From: Afipia sp. P52-10
GTDB lineage: Bacteria; Pseudomonadota; Alphaproteobacteria; Rhizobiales; Xanthobacteraceae
Assembly: GCF_000516555.1 (NCBI RefSeq)
Contig: NZ_AZSJ01000007.1
Location: 62,879-126,878 of the forward strand
Reading direction: 5' to 3'
DNA: 64,000 bases
Under the pieces are notes generated by a model. The model was not told the DNA's origin and made no database searches. It saw nothing but the letters and a program-made list of their open reading frames with translations. Made by a program: the position numbers and the translations under genes. Shown here one piece after another: positions 21,723 to 30,693 of this stretch (within the stretch, counting starts at the first letter, position 1; each line of letters opens with the position of its first letter).

Positions 21723-23317
21723 GCCGCGAACGTCTCTACCTTTTCGATACGACACTGCGGGACGGTGCGCAGACAAACGGTGTCGACTTCACCGCTCACG
21801 ACAAGAAGCTGATCGCAAGTATGCTCGACGATCTCGGCATGGACTATGTCGAGGGCGGCTATCCGGGCGCCAATCCGACCGATACCGAATTTTTCTCCGC
21901 AGACCCGCAACTGAGCAAGGCCAAGTTCACTGCATTCGGAATGACGCGCCGTCCTGGACGGTCGGCATCGAACGATCCCGGCATCGCTGCGTTGCTGGAT
22001 GCCAAGGCCAATGCGATCTGCTTCGTCGCGAAATCCTCGGAATACCAGGTCAAGGTGGCGCTAGAGACCACCAATGAAGAAAACCTCGCGTCGATCCGGG
22101 ACAGCGTCGTCGCGGCCAAAGCGAAAGGCCGGGAGGTGCTGGTCGATTGTGAGCACTTCTTTGACGGCTACAAGGCCAATCCGGCCTATACGCTGGCATG
22201 TGCGAAGGCCGCTTACGAGGCGGGTGCGCGCTGGGTGGTGCTCTGCGATACCAACGGCGGCACGCTCCCGTACGAAGTCAGCGAAATCGTCGGTGAGGTC
22301 GTCAAGCATGTGCCGGGTACGCACGTCGGCATCCACGCCCACAATGATACCGAGCAGGCGGTCGCAAATTCGCTCGCAGCGGTGCTGGCAGGGGCCCGGC
22401 AAATCCAGGGAACGTTGAACGGCCTCGGCGAGCGCTGTGGAAATGCAAACCTCTGTTCGATCATCCCGACCCTGAAACTGAAAAAGCCGTTTTCGGAGAG
22501 ATTCGATATCGGAGTTTCGGAAGAGAAGCTGTCAACGCTGGTGCATATTTCGCGTGCGCTGGACAACATGCTGAGCCGGGTCTCGGACCCGCACGCGCCC
22601 TATGTCGGTGAAAGCGCTTTTGCCACCAAGGCCGGTATTCATGCCTCTGCGATCGTCAAGGACCCGGCCACCTACGAGCATGTGCCCCCGGAAACGGTGG
22701 GAAATCATCGCAAGGTTCTGGTCTCCGACCAGGCTGGTCGTTCGAATCTGCTGAGCGAGCTCGACCGGATGAAGATCGCCTACGACAGGAATGATCCGAA
22801 ACTCACGCGGCTTCTCGAGGAGGTGAAGGAGCGCGAGGCCGTCGGTTATGCGTATGAATCCGCCGACGCGTCGTTCGAACTGCTTGCGCGGCGCACCTTG
22901 GGGCGCGTGCCGGAATACTTCCGGGTCGAACAGTTCGATGTGAATGTCGAGCAGCGATTCAACGCGCTGGGGCAACGAGTCACCGTTGCGCTCGCTGTGG
23001 TAAAGGTCAATGTCGCCGGCGAGATGCTGATCTCGGCGGCCGAGGGAAATGGTCCGGTCAACGCGCTGGACGTGGCCTTGCGTAAGGATCTCGGAAAGTA
23101 CCAGACGTTCATCGACGGGCTGAAGCTTGTCGATTACCGCGTCCGTATCCTCAACGGCGGCTCGGAAGCGGTGACCCGCGTGTTGATCGAAAGCGAGAAT
23201 GAAGATGGCGAACGCTGGACCACGATCGGCGTTTCGCCGAACGTGATCGACGCGTCGTTTCAGGCGCTGATGGATTCGATCTTCTTTAAGCTATTGCGAT
23301 CGTCAGCCCCGACCTGA
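21719..23317 (+). CDS. cimA: (R)-citramalate synthase
   Basis: A 532-residue enzyme of the isopropylmalate/homocitrate synthase family. It probably condenses acetyl-CoA and pyruvate to citramalate, feeding isoleucine synthesis. The N-terminal TIM barrel shows DTTLRDGAQTNGVDFT and the metal-binding HAHND. The C-terminal third matches the LeuA-type allosteric dimer domain. DYVEGGYPGANPTDTEFF distinguishes this clade from LeuA. The start overlaps the preceding stop as ATGA; a TTG-initiated extension upstream reads through the acetyltransferase gene and is not real. Confidence 0.9.
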   Translation: MSRERLYLFDTTLRDGAQTNGVDFTAHDKKLIASMLDDLGMDYVEGGYPGANPTDTEFFSADPQLSKAKFTAFGMTRRPGRSASNDPGIAALLDAKANAICFVAKSSEYQVKVALETTNEENLASIRDSVVAAKAKGREVLVDCEHFFDGYKANPAYTLACAKAAYEAGARWVVLCDTNGGTLPYEVSEIVGEVVKHVPGTHVGIHAHNDTEQAVANSLAAVLAGARQIQGTLNGLGERCGNANLCSIIPTLKLKKPFSERFDIGVSEEKLSTLVHISRALDNMLSRVSDPHAPYVGESAFATKAGIHASAIVKDPATYEHVPPETVGNHRKVLVSDQAGRSNLLSELDRMKIAYDRNDPKLTRLLEEVKEREAVGYAYESADASFELLARRTLGRVPEYFRVEQFDVNVEQRFNALGQRVTVALAVVKVNVAGEMLISAAEGNGPVNALDVALRKDLGKYQTFIDGLKLVDYRVRILNGGSEAVTRVLIESENEDGERWTTIGVSPNVIDASFQALMDSIFFKLLRSSAPT

Positions 23318-23349
23318 TCGGCATGGCGGCTGCATCCGCGCGCCATGCG

Positions 23350-23946
23350 TTACATCTTCTCGACGACTTCGCGCACCTTGCCGTTGCCATTGCTCTGCAT
23401 GGCCGCATTGAGCTTGGGCAAGATTTCGGCGGGTGTGTTCGCCGTCAGCAGGTTCACGCTCAGACCTGCGCGAATGAACGCCATGTCGCGCATATGATCG
23501 ATCAGCTTCAGGAACGGCTCCCAGAAGCCATCGATATTGGCGATCAGGATCGGCTTCTTGTGCTGGCCGAGCTGTGACCATGTCACTTGTTCGACCAGCT
23601 CTTCCAGCGTGCCGACCCCGCCGGGCAACGCGACAAAGGCGTCGGCGCGTTCGAACATGATCTTCTTGCGGGTATGCATATCCGGCGTCACGATCAGTTC
23701 GTGCGCCTCGGTCATCGCATGCTCGCGCGCGGTCAGGAATTCGGGAATGACGCCTGTAATCCGTCCGCCGTGATCATGAACCGACTTGGCGACTGCGCCC
23801 ATCAGGCCGATGGAGCCGCCGCCGTAGATCAGCCGGATATTGTTGTTTGCGAGGATTTGACCGAAGGCCGTGGCGGCCTCGACAAAGTGTGGGTTTGCGC
23901 CAGGGCCAGAGCCGCAATAGACGCAAATGCTGCGGATTTCACTCAT
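23350..23946 (-). CDS. LOG-family phosphoribohydrolase
   Basis: A 198-residue Rossmann-fold protein of the LOG (Lonely Guy) family, often misnamed lysine decarboxylase. Members release free cytokinin-type bases or hydrolyse AMP-like nucleotides at the N-glycosidic bond. The two defining motifs are GGGSIGLMG (about 42-50) and PGGVGTLEE (108-116, with catalytic Glu), and Arg/Lys residues in MHTRKKIMFERAD bind phosphate. I chose the ATG at 23946; a GTG at 23970 would add eight residues read through an inverted repeat. It ends against cimA. Confidence 0.9.
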   Translation of the reverse strand: MSEIRSICVYCGSGPGANPHFVEAATAFGQILANNNIRLIYGGGSIGLMGAVAKSVHDHGGRITGVIPEFLTAREHAMTEAHELIVTPDMHTRKKIMFERADAFVALPGGVGTLEELVEQVTWSQLGQHKKPILIANIDGFWEPFLKLIDHMRDMAFIRAGLSVNLLTANTPAEILPKLNAAMQSNGNGKVREVVEKM

Positions 23947-23954
23947 TCTAATGA

Positions 23955-23971
23955 TGTGGTATCGCACCACA
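23955..23971. promoter_or_regulatory. Inverted repeat just upstream of the LOG gene
   Basis: TGTGGT (23955-23960), spacer ATCGC and ACCACA (23966-23971) form a perfect 6-bp inverted repeat ending nine bases before the LOG gene's start codon. It could be a repressor operator or a small 5' hairpin affecting translation. No regulator gene is adjacent. Confidence 0.35.
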
Positions 23972-24061
23972 CCAGGGTCAAGACGTGACCTGGTTTAAAG
24001 TAGGTGCCGATAAGCCGCTGGGCTCATCGTGCTCAGTCGGGGGACCTCCAATTTCCAAAGA

Positions 24062-24453
24062 TCAGTAGTTGCAGCAGTAGATCTTGACGCCCGTGACGCA
24101 CGTTTCGCCCGTGCCCGATCTGGTGCTCTTTTTTGGAATCCAACCAGGGCCACATTGGCCTCGACAGAATGGGCTGTTCTGCTCCAATAGCATTTCTGCG
24201 GTTGCCGGTTCGAGCGCGGGCAACAACAGTCCCGTTTGGGATCGCTGTTGGAATGCTCCCGGCTTGTATTCGCCGGACATTTTTCTTCGGCAATCGTGCA
24301 ATGCGATTGCTCTTTCGCGCCTTGGCCAATGTAGGCGCAATTGCCGTTGCCCTTGTAAGCCGAAAATATTGTTCCAGCCGACAAGCGTTCACGCGTCCAT
24401 CAGCACCAGAACAGCCCGACGGCGACTGCGATTATCAAAGACATTCTGTACAT
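24062..24453 (-). pseudogene. Broken gene for a small Cys-rich secreted protein
   Basis: Reading leftward from the ATG at 24453 gives a signal-like start, MYRMSLIIAVAVGLFWC, then a TGA at 24402-24400. The same frame continues with a Cys-rich segment (NCAYIGQGAKEQSHCTIAEEKC, shortened here to its key residues C, C, C, then DCCCP). A different frame then gives an ending with CRGQCGPGWIPKK, TGETCVTGVKIYCCNY and a TAA/TGA-type stop at 24062-24064. Signal peptide, regular cysteines and a CC-x-Y end spread over two frames suggest one nonsense and one frameshift mutation in a once-intact exported peptide gene of about 125 residues. No family is recognised. Confidence 0.5.
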
Positions 24454-25046
24454 CGAAACCTCGCGATGCAGACTGGCGAAAGTGGAAGCGTTTAGACGTT
24501 CGGTCTGACGATGACGCGCGTCATTTCAGTTTCAGGGAGCCATTCAACTTCAGGGAGCCATTCAACGCGCCTGCGCTTGTCCGGCATTCGTCGGTATCGG
24601 GGGAGGCGACGATAGGCATCGTCAGACAGGCATCCTTACGTCAGTTGGCCGGCGGCAATGCTGTCATCTCCCCGCCGGCCATGTTCCGAGTCCCGTGTAC
24701 CCGGCCCGCCGCTGGCAGCCGTCGCGAGAGGCAACAAGACGCCCAAGAAGCCACAAAAATGAAGGGCTTAAGTCGCGCGCCTCAACTTTCGCAGCTCAAA
24801 GACGTTTGCAAGCTACCATGTGTTCCGCGGCCGACATTCACCGAAAGGTGGAGATCGAGGTTCTCATAGGATGGCCGTCCAGTCTTGGGCACGCAGACGT
24901 TATTTCTCCATTCTATTCGCACTTGCGAAATTGTCCTCCGGGCCGGTGCGCTGGCTTTAGAAACGCTCTATATGAGGGGCGACCTCGAACGAACGAGAAA
25001 GAGTCGCGGGTCGGACGGCATGGCCGCCTGACGCCAGACACGACGA
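24454..25046. other. Intergenic stretch without a supported gene
   Basis: About 590 bases between the broken Cys-rich gene and the ABC exporter gene. The open frames here overlap one another, lack ribosome sites and have no recognisable protein content. The only structure I see is the 18-bp tandem duplication at 24531-24566. The promoter for the exporter operon must lie in its right part, but no clear hexamer pair stands out. Confidence 0.5.
24531..24566. repeat. 18-bp perfect tandem duplication
   Basis: TTCAGGGAGCCATTCAAC occurs at 24531-24548 and again at 24549-24566 with no mismatch. It lies in non-coding DNA beside the broken Cys-rich gene and looks like a recent slippage product. Confidence 0.9.
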
Positions 25047-27041
25047 ATGACCAAGCCCAGTTCCGCGCCCGATCAGAAGCACATTCAGGCCGCTTCCAGC
25101 CGTTTCAACGAGATTTCCGATCGCGGGTCGATGGTGCAGTCGCTAATGCATCTTTGGCCCTATATCTGGCCGAGCGACCGGCGCGATCTGAAGTTGCGCG
25201 TGCTGGCGGCCATGGTGGTGCTGCTGATCGCGAAGGTCGCAACGCTCGCCGTGCCCTTCACCTACAAGTGGGCGGTCGATGGTCTGACCGGCCAGAATAC
25301 GGCGCCGGTCGAAGCGGACTGGTGGGTCTGGCTGATCGCATCACCGCTGCTGATGACCATCAGCTATGGCGTCATTCGCATCGTCATGGCGGTGCTGACC
25401 CAGTTGCGCGACGGCATCTTCGCGAAGGTGGCGATGCATGCCGTGCGGAAGCTGGCCTATCTCACCTTCGTTCATATGCACGAGCTGTCCTTGCGCTTTC
25501 ATCTCGAGCGCAAGACCGGCGGGCTGACCCGCGTTCTCGAGCGGGGCCGCACCGGCATCGAAGTCATGGTGCGGATGGTGATCCTGCAACTGGTGCCGAC
25601 ATTGGTCGAGGTCGGGCTGGTTGCGGCCGTATTGTTCTATCAATTCGACTGGCGATACGTGATCGCGATCGTGATCACCGTTGCGGCCTATATGTACTTC
25701 ACCTACATCGCGACCGAATGGCGGATCGAAATCCGTCGCCGCATGAACGAGTCGGATACCGAGGCTAACACCAAGGCCATAGACTCGCTCTTGAACTACG
25801 AGACCGTGAAGTACTTCGGCGCCGAGGCGCGTGAGGCCGCACGCTACGACCGCTCGATGGAGCGCTACGAACGCGCCAGTGTCCGGACATACACCTCGCT
25901 TGCGATGCTGAATGCGGGGCAGGCGGTGATATTCACCGTCGGTCTTGCCGTGGTGATGGTGATGTGCGCGATCGGCGTGCGCAACGGTACGCACACGGTC
26001 GGTGATTTCGTCATGATCAATGCGATGATGATCCAGCTCTACCAGCCGCTGAACTTCATGGGCATGGTCTATCGCGAGATCAAGCAGGCGATCATCGATA
26101 TCGAGAAGATGTTCGGCATTCTCGCGCGGGAGCCGGAGGTCAAGGATCACCCTGGAGCAAAGCCGCTGCAGGTGACCAGCGGCGCGATACGGTTCGAGGA
26201 CGTGAAATTCTCCTACGACCCGGATCGTCCGATCCTGCAAGGAGTGAGCTTCGAGGTCCCCGCAGGGCACACGGTTGCGGTGGTCGGCCCATCGGGCGCG
26301 GGCAAATCGACGTTGTCCCGGCTGCTCTACCGGCTCTACGACATTGGCGGGGGGCGGATCACGATCGATGACCAGGACATCGGCGATGTCACGCAGCGCT
26401 CGTTGCGGGCGGCCATCGGTATGGTGCCGCAGGATACTGTGCTGTTCAACGACACCATCCGCTACAACATCCGCTATGGCCGCTGGGACGCGGCCGATGC
26501 CGAGGTCGAGGAGGCGGCGCGGTTGGCGCAGATCGATCATTTCATTCGCCTGGCGCCGAAGGGGTATGAGACCGAGGTGGGCGAGCGCGGGCTGAAATTA
26601 TCCGGTGGCGAGAAGCAGCGGGTGGCGATTGCGCGAACCATCCTGAAGGGGCCGCCGATCCTGCTGCTGGATGAGGCCACGTCCGCCCTGGACAGCCATA
26701 CCGAGCGAGAAATCCAGGATGCGCTCGAACGGGTCTCCAAGGGGCGGACTACTTTGGTCATTGCCCACAGGTTGTCGACCATCATCAACGCCGACGAAAT
26801 CATCGTGCTAAGCCAGGGGCGGATTGTCGAGCGCGGCAAACATGCCGAACTCCTTGCCATCGACGGACTGTACGCCAGCATGTGGAATCGGCAGCGGGAA
26901 GCGGACGCCGCCCGGGAGAAGCTCGCGATGGTTGGCGACAGTACGGCCTCGCCAGCGCCGCAATCGTCGGGCGAAGACGAGCCGAAGGACAACATGCCGC
27001 ACGAGCGCGTTCCGCTGGTCACGCCCAACGCGGCAGAGTAG
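25047..27041 (+). CDS. Atm1/HMT1-type ABC exporter, fused permease-ATPase
   Basis: A 664-residue half-transporter that acts as a homodimer in the inner membrane. The N-terminal 360 residues hold six transmembrane helices of the ABC exporter type I fold, with the Atm1-type NYETVKYFGAE segment near 250. The nucleotide-binding domain has Walker A GPSGAGKST (near 414), signature LSGGEKQR and Walker B ILLLDEATSALD. Bacterial Atm1 proteins export glutathione disulfide and metal-glutathione conjugates, supporting Fe-S or metal homeostasis. This specific substrate is inferred from the family. psd and pssA follow on the same strand, the first after 40 bases. Confidence 0.92.
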   Translation: MTKPSSAPDQKHIQAASSRFNEISDRGSMVQSLMHLWPYIWPSDRRDLKLRVLAAMVVLLIAKVATLAVPFTYKWAVDGLTGQNTAPVEADWWVWLIASPLLMTISYGVIRIVMAVLTQLRDGIFAKVAMHAVRKLAYLTFVHMHELSLRFHLERKTGGLTRVLERGRTGIEVMVRMVILQLVPTLVEVGLVAAVLFYQFDWRYVIAIVITVAAYMYFTYIATEWRIEIRRRMNESDTEANTKAIDSLLNYETVKYFGAEAREAARYDRSMERYERASVRTYTSLAMLNAGQAVIFTVGLAVVMVMCAIGVRNGTHTVGDFVMINAMMIQLYQPLNFMGMVYREIKQAIIDIEKMFGILAREPEVKDHPGAKPLQVTSGAIRFEDVKFSYDPDRPILQGVSFEVPAGHTVAVVGPSGAGKSTLSRLLYRLYDIGGGRITIDDQDIGDVTQRSLRAAIGMVPQDTVLFNDTIRYNIRYGRWDAADAEVEEAARLAQIDHFIRLAPKGYETEVGERGLKLSGGEKQRVAIARTILKGPPILLLDEATSALDSHTEREIQDALERVSKGRTTLVIAHRLSTIINADEIIVLSQGRIVERGKHAELLAIDGLYASMWNRQREADAAREKLAMVGDSTASPAPQSSGEDEPKDNMPHERVPLVTPNAAE

Positions 27042-27081
27042 GGTCCGGCTCAATTCGCTTCCGTTTTCAACCTGGTGACAG

Positions 27082-27780
27082 ATGTCGATTGCAAATTCCA
27101 TCCGCGGGCAGATTCCGCCGATTCATCCGGAAGGGTATCCTTTCATTGGCGGGTTTGCCCTGGCGAGCCTGATCCTGTTTCTGATCTGGACGCCACTTGG
27201 CTGGATCGGTACAGGCCTGACGGTCTGGTGCGTGCTGTTCTTCCGCGATCCCAAGCGGGTGACGCCGCTGCGGGAGGGAGTCGTCGTTTCGCCGGCCGAC
27301 GGTCGGGTGTCGATGGTGGTGCAGGCAGTCCCGCCTGCTGAATTGGGGCTCGGCGACAAGCCGCTGCCGCGGGTTTCGATCTTCATGAGCGTTTTCAATT
27401 GCCATGTAAATCGCAGCCCGGTGACGGGGCGGGTGGAGCGAATCGCCTATCGCCCCGGCAAGTTCATCAATGCCGAGCTCGACAAGGCCAGCGAGGACAA
27501 CGAGCGCAATGCGCTGGTGATCTCCACTCCCGACGGGCAGATCGGCGTGATCCAGATCGCGGGCCTGGTGGCGCGCCGGATCGTCTGCTTCGTCCGCGAG
27601 GGGCAATCGATGACCGCCGGCGAGCGATTCGGATTGATCCGGTTTGGCTCACGGCTGGACGTGTTCCTGCCCGAGGGCAGCAAGGCGCTTGTCGCGGAAG
27701 GCCAGACGGCAGTTGCCGGAGAGACCGTTCTCGCTGACTTCCGCATCGGCGATGGCGGCCGGACCTACCGGGCCGACTAG
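27082..27780 (+). CDS. psd: Phosphatidylserine decarboxylase proenzyme
   Basis: A 232-residue enzyme converting phosphatidylserine to phosphatidylethanolamine at the inner membrane. It is the short PSD-A type usual in alphaproteobacteria: an N-terminal membrane anchor (about 20-55), the SPADGRVS segment, [14 protein letters not shown] with a conserved His, and the self-cleavage site Gly189-Ser190 in LIRFGSR, which produces the pyruvoyl cofactor. It lies directly before pssA, which makes its substrate. Confidence 0.95.
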   Translation: MSIANSIRGQIPPIHPEGYPFIGGFALASLILFLIWTPLGWIGTGLTVWCVLFFRDPKRVTPLREGVVVSPADGRVSMVVQAVPPAELGLGDKPLPRVSIFMSVFNCHVNRSPVTGRVERIAYRPGKFINAELDKASEDNERNALVISTPDGQIGVIQIAGLVARRIVCFVREGQSMTAGERFGLIRFGSRLDVFLPEGSKALVAEGQTAVAGETVLADFRIGDGGRTYRAD

Positions 27781-27846
27781 TTCGGGTAACGCGCGGGTGC
27801 GGAACCGGCCATGGCGCCGCCGCCTGCGGGACGCTATATCTGTCTG

Positions 27847-28731
27847 ATGACCACGCTTCCGAACCCCAGAGTGCCTGACGTGCCGCGCCGCCGCTTCCGG
27901 CCGATTCCGCTGCGGATGCTGGTGCCTAATATTATTACGCTCCTGGCGCTCTGCGCGGGACTGACCGCGATCCGGTTGACCATCGACGGGCGGGTCGAGC
28001 TTGCCCTCGGCGCCATCGTTTTCGCGGCCGTGCTTGATGGCATCGATGGGCGTATCGCCCGGATGATCAAGGGGCAGTCGAAGTTTGGGGCCGAGCTCGA
28101 CAGCCTCGCCGATTTCGTCAACTTTGGCGTGACGCCGGCGCTGATGCTTTATTTCTGGAAGCTGCATGAGCTGAACAATGTCGGCTGGATCGCGGTCATG
28201 GTGTTTGCGATCAGCATGGGATTGCGTCTTGCGCGCTTTAACGCGACGCTGGACGATCCGAACAAGCCGGCATTTGCGGAAAACTTCTTCACCGGCGTAC
28301 CGGCCCCGGCTGGGGCGCTGTGCGCACTTCTGCCGATCTATCTCTCGCTGCTCGGAGCCCCAGACATTCCGGCGCTGGTGATCGCGGTCTACGTGCTCGT
28401 GATTGCGTTTCTGATGGTGTCGCGCATCCCGGTGTTTTCCGGCAAGAAGGTCGGCGCGCGCGTGCCGCGGGAGATGGTGCTGCCGGTCATCGTTTTCGTC
28501 ATCCTGATGATCGCGCTGCTGATCGGCTATCCGTGGCATGTGCTCAGCATTGGTACGCTGCTGTTCCTGTGCAGCCTGCCGATCGGCTGGCTGTCCTACC
28601 GCGCACAGGCGCGTCGGGCTGCAGAGGAGATGACGGCTGCCGCGAGCACCGTTGCCGGAGAGGTCCACGACCCGTTTTCGGGGCGCCCCTCCGGGGAGAA
28701 GCACGAAGACCGGCCGCCGCGCCTGAACTGA
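27847..28731 (+). CDS. pssA: CDP-diacylglycerol--serine O-phosphatidyltransferase
   Basis: A 294-residue integral membrane enzyme making phosphatidylserine from CDP-diacylglycerol and serine. The CDP-alcohol phosphotransferase signature is seen as DGIDGRIARMIKG... GAELDSLADF, with the three catalytic aspartates and the Gly. Six to eight hydrophobic helices follow. It is the type II (membrane) PssA. The ATG at 27847 begins MTTLPNP; an in-frame ATG at 27811 would add 12 residues and cannot be excluded, as neither has a strong ribosome site. It forms a pathway pair with psd upstream. Confidence 0.94.
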   Translation: MTTLPNPRVPDVPRRRFRPIPLRMLVPNIITLLALCAGLTAIRLTIDGRVELALGAIVFAAVLDGIDGRIARMIKGQSKFGAELDSLADFVNFGVTPALMLYFWKLHELNNVGWIAVMVFAISMGLRLARFNATLDDPNKPAFAENFFTGVPAPAGALCALLPIYLSLLGAPDIPALVIAVYVLVIAFLMVSRIPVFSGKKVGARVPREMVLPVIVFVILMIALLIGYPWHVLSIGTLLFLCSLPIGWLSYRAQARRAAEEMTAAASTVAGEVHDPFSGRPSGEKHEDRPPRLN

Positions 28732-28902
28732 GCCTTTCCGACAGTTACCGAATGGTTGATGCGTCGGCGGCCTGGCCCGGACCGCAAGGCTTTACGCTGT
28801 TTTAATGGCGCGCGGGATAGGGTCCGATCAGCGTCGGCCAGAAGGGTCAGCGTCGCCGAATCCAGTACGGACGGCACCTAAGCGTATGCGTTGGAGCCAT
28901 CC

Positions 28903-29676
28903 ATGGATATCGCCACAGGCCTTGGGCTGCTTGCGGGCCTCATCGTCGTCTCGACCTTGATCCTGATGGGCGGCGATTTCCGGATGTTCTACGACATCCA
29001 TGCCGTCATCATCATTTTCGGCGGCTCGTTCGCAGCGACGCTGATCCGTTTTCCGTTGTCCGCCATTTTCCACGGCGTCCCGCTCGGAGCGAAGTTCGCT
29101 TTCACGCTGCGCCGAACGACTGCGCGCGATCTGGTGGATGAGTTGGCTTCCATTGCCGAGATCGCCCGCAAGCAAGGTCCGGTCGGACTCGAGAAGGTCG
29201 AAACCGACGATCCGTTTCTCGCCAAGGGCATCCGTTATGTCGCGGACGGTTATGACGCGAACTTCATCCGCGACAACCTCGAGCGAGACCGCGATAACTT
29301 TCTCATGCATCTCGACGAGGGGTCGAAGATCTATCGGGCGGTGGGAGACTGCGCCCCGGCCTTCGGCATGATCGGAACGCTGATCGGCATGGTACAGATG
29401 TTCTCCAACATGTCGGACCCGTCGAAGCTTGGGCCGTTCATGGCGATCGCTCTGCTGGCGACGCTCTACGGCGCGACCGTTGCAAACCTCATTTGCTTGC
29501 CGATTGCCGACAAACTGCATGTTAAGCTGCTCGACGAAGAGACCAATCGCACGCTGATCATCGATGGCATTCTCATGATCCGCGATTCCAAGAGCCCGGC
29601 GCTCGTGCGGGAAATGCTGCTGGCCTATTTGCCGGAGAAGCATCGCGATCCCGAAGGCGAGCCAGTCCCCGCTTAG
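28903..29676 (+). CDS. motA: Flagellar motor stator protein MotA-like
   Basis: A 257-residue four-helix inner-membrane protein of the MotA/TolQ/ExbB proton-channel family. The start at 28903 follows GGAG by six bases. Helices are at about 5-22, 30-50, 145-165 and 178-200. The cytoplasmic loop shows the MotA pattern of alternating charged residues around RYVADGYDANFIRDNLERD, and ALLATLYGATVANLICLPIADKL is the MotA helix-4 signature. It pairs with the OmpA/MotB-domain gene 31 bases downstream. No flagellar structural genes lie in this window. Confidence 0.9.
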   Translation: MDIATGLGLLAGLIVVSTLILMGGDFRMFYDIHAVIIIFGGSFAATLIRFPLSAIFHGVPLGAKFAFTLRRTTARDLVDELASIAEIARKQGPVGLEKVETDDPFLAKGIRYVADGYDANFIRDNLERDRDNFLMHLDEGSKIYRAVGDCAPAFGMIGTLIGMVQMFSNMSDPSKLGPFMAIALLATLYGATVANLICLPIADKLHVKLLDEETNRTLIIDGILMIRDSKSPALVREMLLAYLPEKHRDPEGEPVPA

Positions 29677-29707
29677 TCCAGCTTGTGTTGCGTGGGGTTG
29701 ATGAAGC

Positions 29708-30532
29708 ATGGCGAAGAAGGCGCGCGGCGGGCATCAAGGAGGACACGGCTGGTTCGTCACCTTTGCCGATCTGATGGCATTGTTGATGGCGTTCTTCGTG
29801 ATGCTGGTGGCGTTCTCGACCCAGGATCAGCAGAAGCTCAAGATTGTTGCCGGATCGATGCGGGAGGCTTTCGGCGTCCAGACCGAGTCGCGTTTTTCGG
29901 GCATCGTCGAGGCCGATGGTTTGCCGATGCGGAGCCGCCTGAAGCATGTCCAGCACACGCCCGACGATGCGGACAACCCGGCTCTTCCCGAGCAGGTCGA
30001 ACGCGGCAAGCTGACCGGCGCCCGGCTGAAAATCGATCGCGAGTTTGCGCTGGCATCCGCTTCGCTGCGTCAGGCTTTGCAGGACATGCCCGAGCTGACC
30101 GAGCTTTCGAAACACATCATGTTCGAGGAGACCCGCGAGGGGCTCAATCTGGAAATCGTCGATCAGGACGGCCGTTCGATGTTTCCCGACGGCTCCAAGG
30201 AGCCTTATGAACGAACGCGGCTGTTGATCCAGAAGCTCGCCGTGCCGCTCCGCAATACGCCGCTCCGCGTCGCAGTCGTCGGCCATACGGCCGCGACGCT
30301 TACCCCGCGCGGGGCAGAGCAAAACGCCTTCGAACTTTCGTCCGATCGGGCAAATGCCGTTCGCCAGATCCTCCAGAAGGAGGGGCTGCCAGCCTCGCAT
30401 TTTTATATGGTCGCCGGAAAGGCCGATACCCAGCCGCTCTTTCCTGATGATCCGACCCTTGCTGCTAACCGGCGCGTAACCATCACGCTCATGCGCGAGG
30501 AACCGCCATTGCCTCCCAATCTCCGACCATAG
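29708..30532 (+). CDS. motB: Flagellar motor stator protein MotB-like (OmpA domain)
   Basis: A 274-residue protein with one N-terminal transmembrane helix and a periplasmic OmpA-like peptidoglycan-binding domain. The proton-binding aspartate is Asp21 in TFADLMALLMAFFVMLV, matching the essential Asp of MotB. The OmpA module (about 145-265) contains VVGHTAATLT... SSDRANAVRQIL and a C-terminal ANRRVTITL. It forms a stator pair with motA. Related pairs can drive accessory stators or surface motility, so use in flagellar rotation is inferred. Confidence 0.9.
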   Translation: MAKKARGGHQGGHGWFVTFADLMALLMAFFVMLVAFSTQDQQKLKIVAGSMREAFGVQTESRFSGIVEADGLPMRSRLKHVQHTPDDADNPALPEQVERGKLTGARLKIDREFALASASLRQALQDMPELTELSKHIMFEETREGLNLEIVDQDGRSMFPDGSKEPYERTRLLIQKLAVPLRNTPLRVAVVGHTAATLTPRGAEQNAFELSSDRANAVRQILQKEGLPASHFYMVAGKADTQPLFPDDPTLAANRRVTITLMREEPPLPPNLRP

Positions 30533-30552
30533 CTGCCTCGGAAAGGCGGGTG

Positions 30553-30568
30553 GGGTATCTTGATACCC
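30553..30568. promoter_or_regulatory. Palindrome upstream of the first kup gene
   Basis: GGGTATC, TT, GATACCC (30553-30568) is a perfect 7-bp inverted repeat with a two-base centre, about 125 bases before the kup start and 20 bases after motB. The tight centre fits a protein-binding site better than an RNA hairpin, and no T tract follows. It does not recur before the second kup gene. Confidence 0.4.
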
Positions 30569-30693
30569 TCATCCTCGCAATTCTTCGGAGTCCATTCAGA
30601 GCAGACGATGCTATAAGCCGCGCCGGAATCCGCCGTGCGAGGGAACGAACTGCATTTTGCGGCTTGTAGGAGAGGCGGAGTAATTTTCGGATC

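Noticed and set aside
23321-23348. GCATGGCG...CGCCATGC inverted repeat as the terminator between cimA and the LOG gene
   Set aside because: The 8-bp repeat is perfect but has a 12-base loop and no T tract on either side, so I do not call it a terminator.
24400-24402. TGA in the Cys-rich gene read as selenocysteine
   Set aside because: The same gene also needs a frameshift further on, and no SECIS-like hairpin directly follows the TGA, so decay is the simpler reading.
24084-24869. A 261-codon rightward frame across the non-coding region
   Set aside because: It runs antisense to the broken Cys-rich gene and through the 18-bp duplication, lacks a ribosome site and resembles no family.
25341-26540. 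A 399-codon leftward open frame inside the ABC exporter gene
   Set aside because: It is fully opposite a gene with all ABC motifs; its Arg/His-rich composition is the usual antisense shadow in high-GC DNA.
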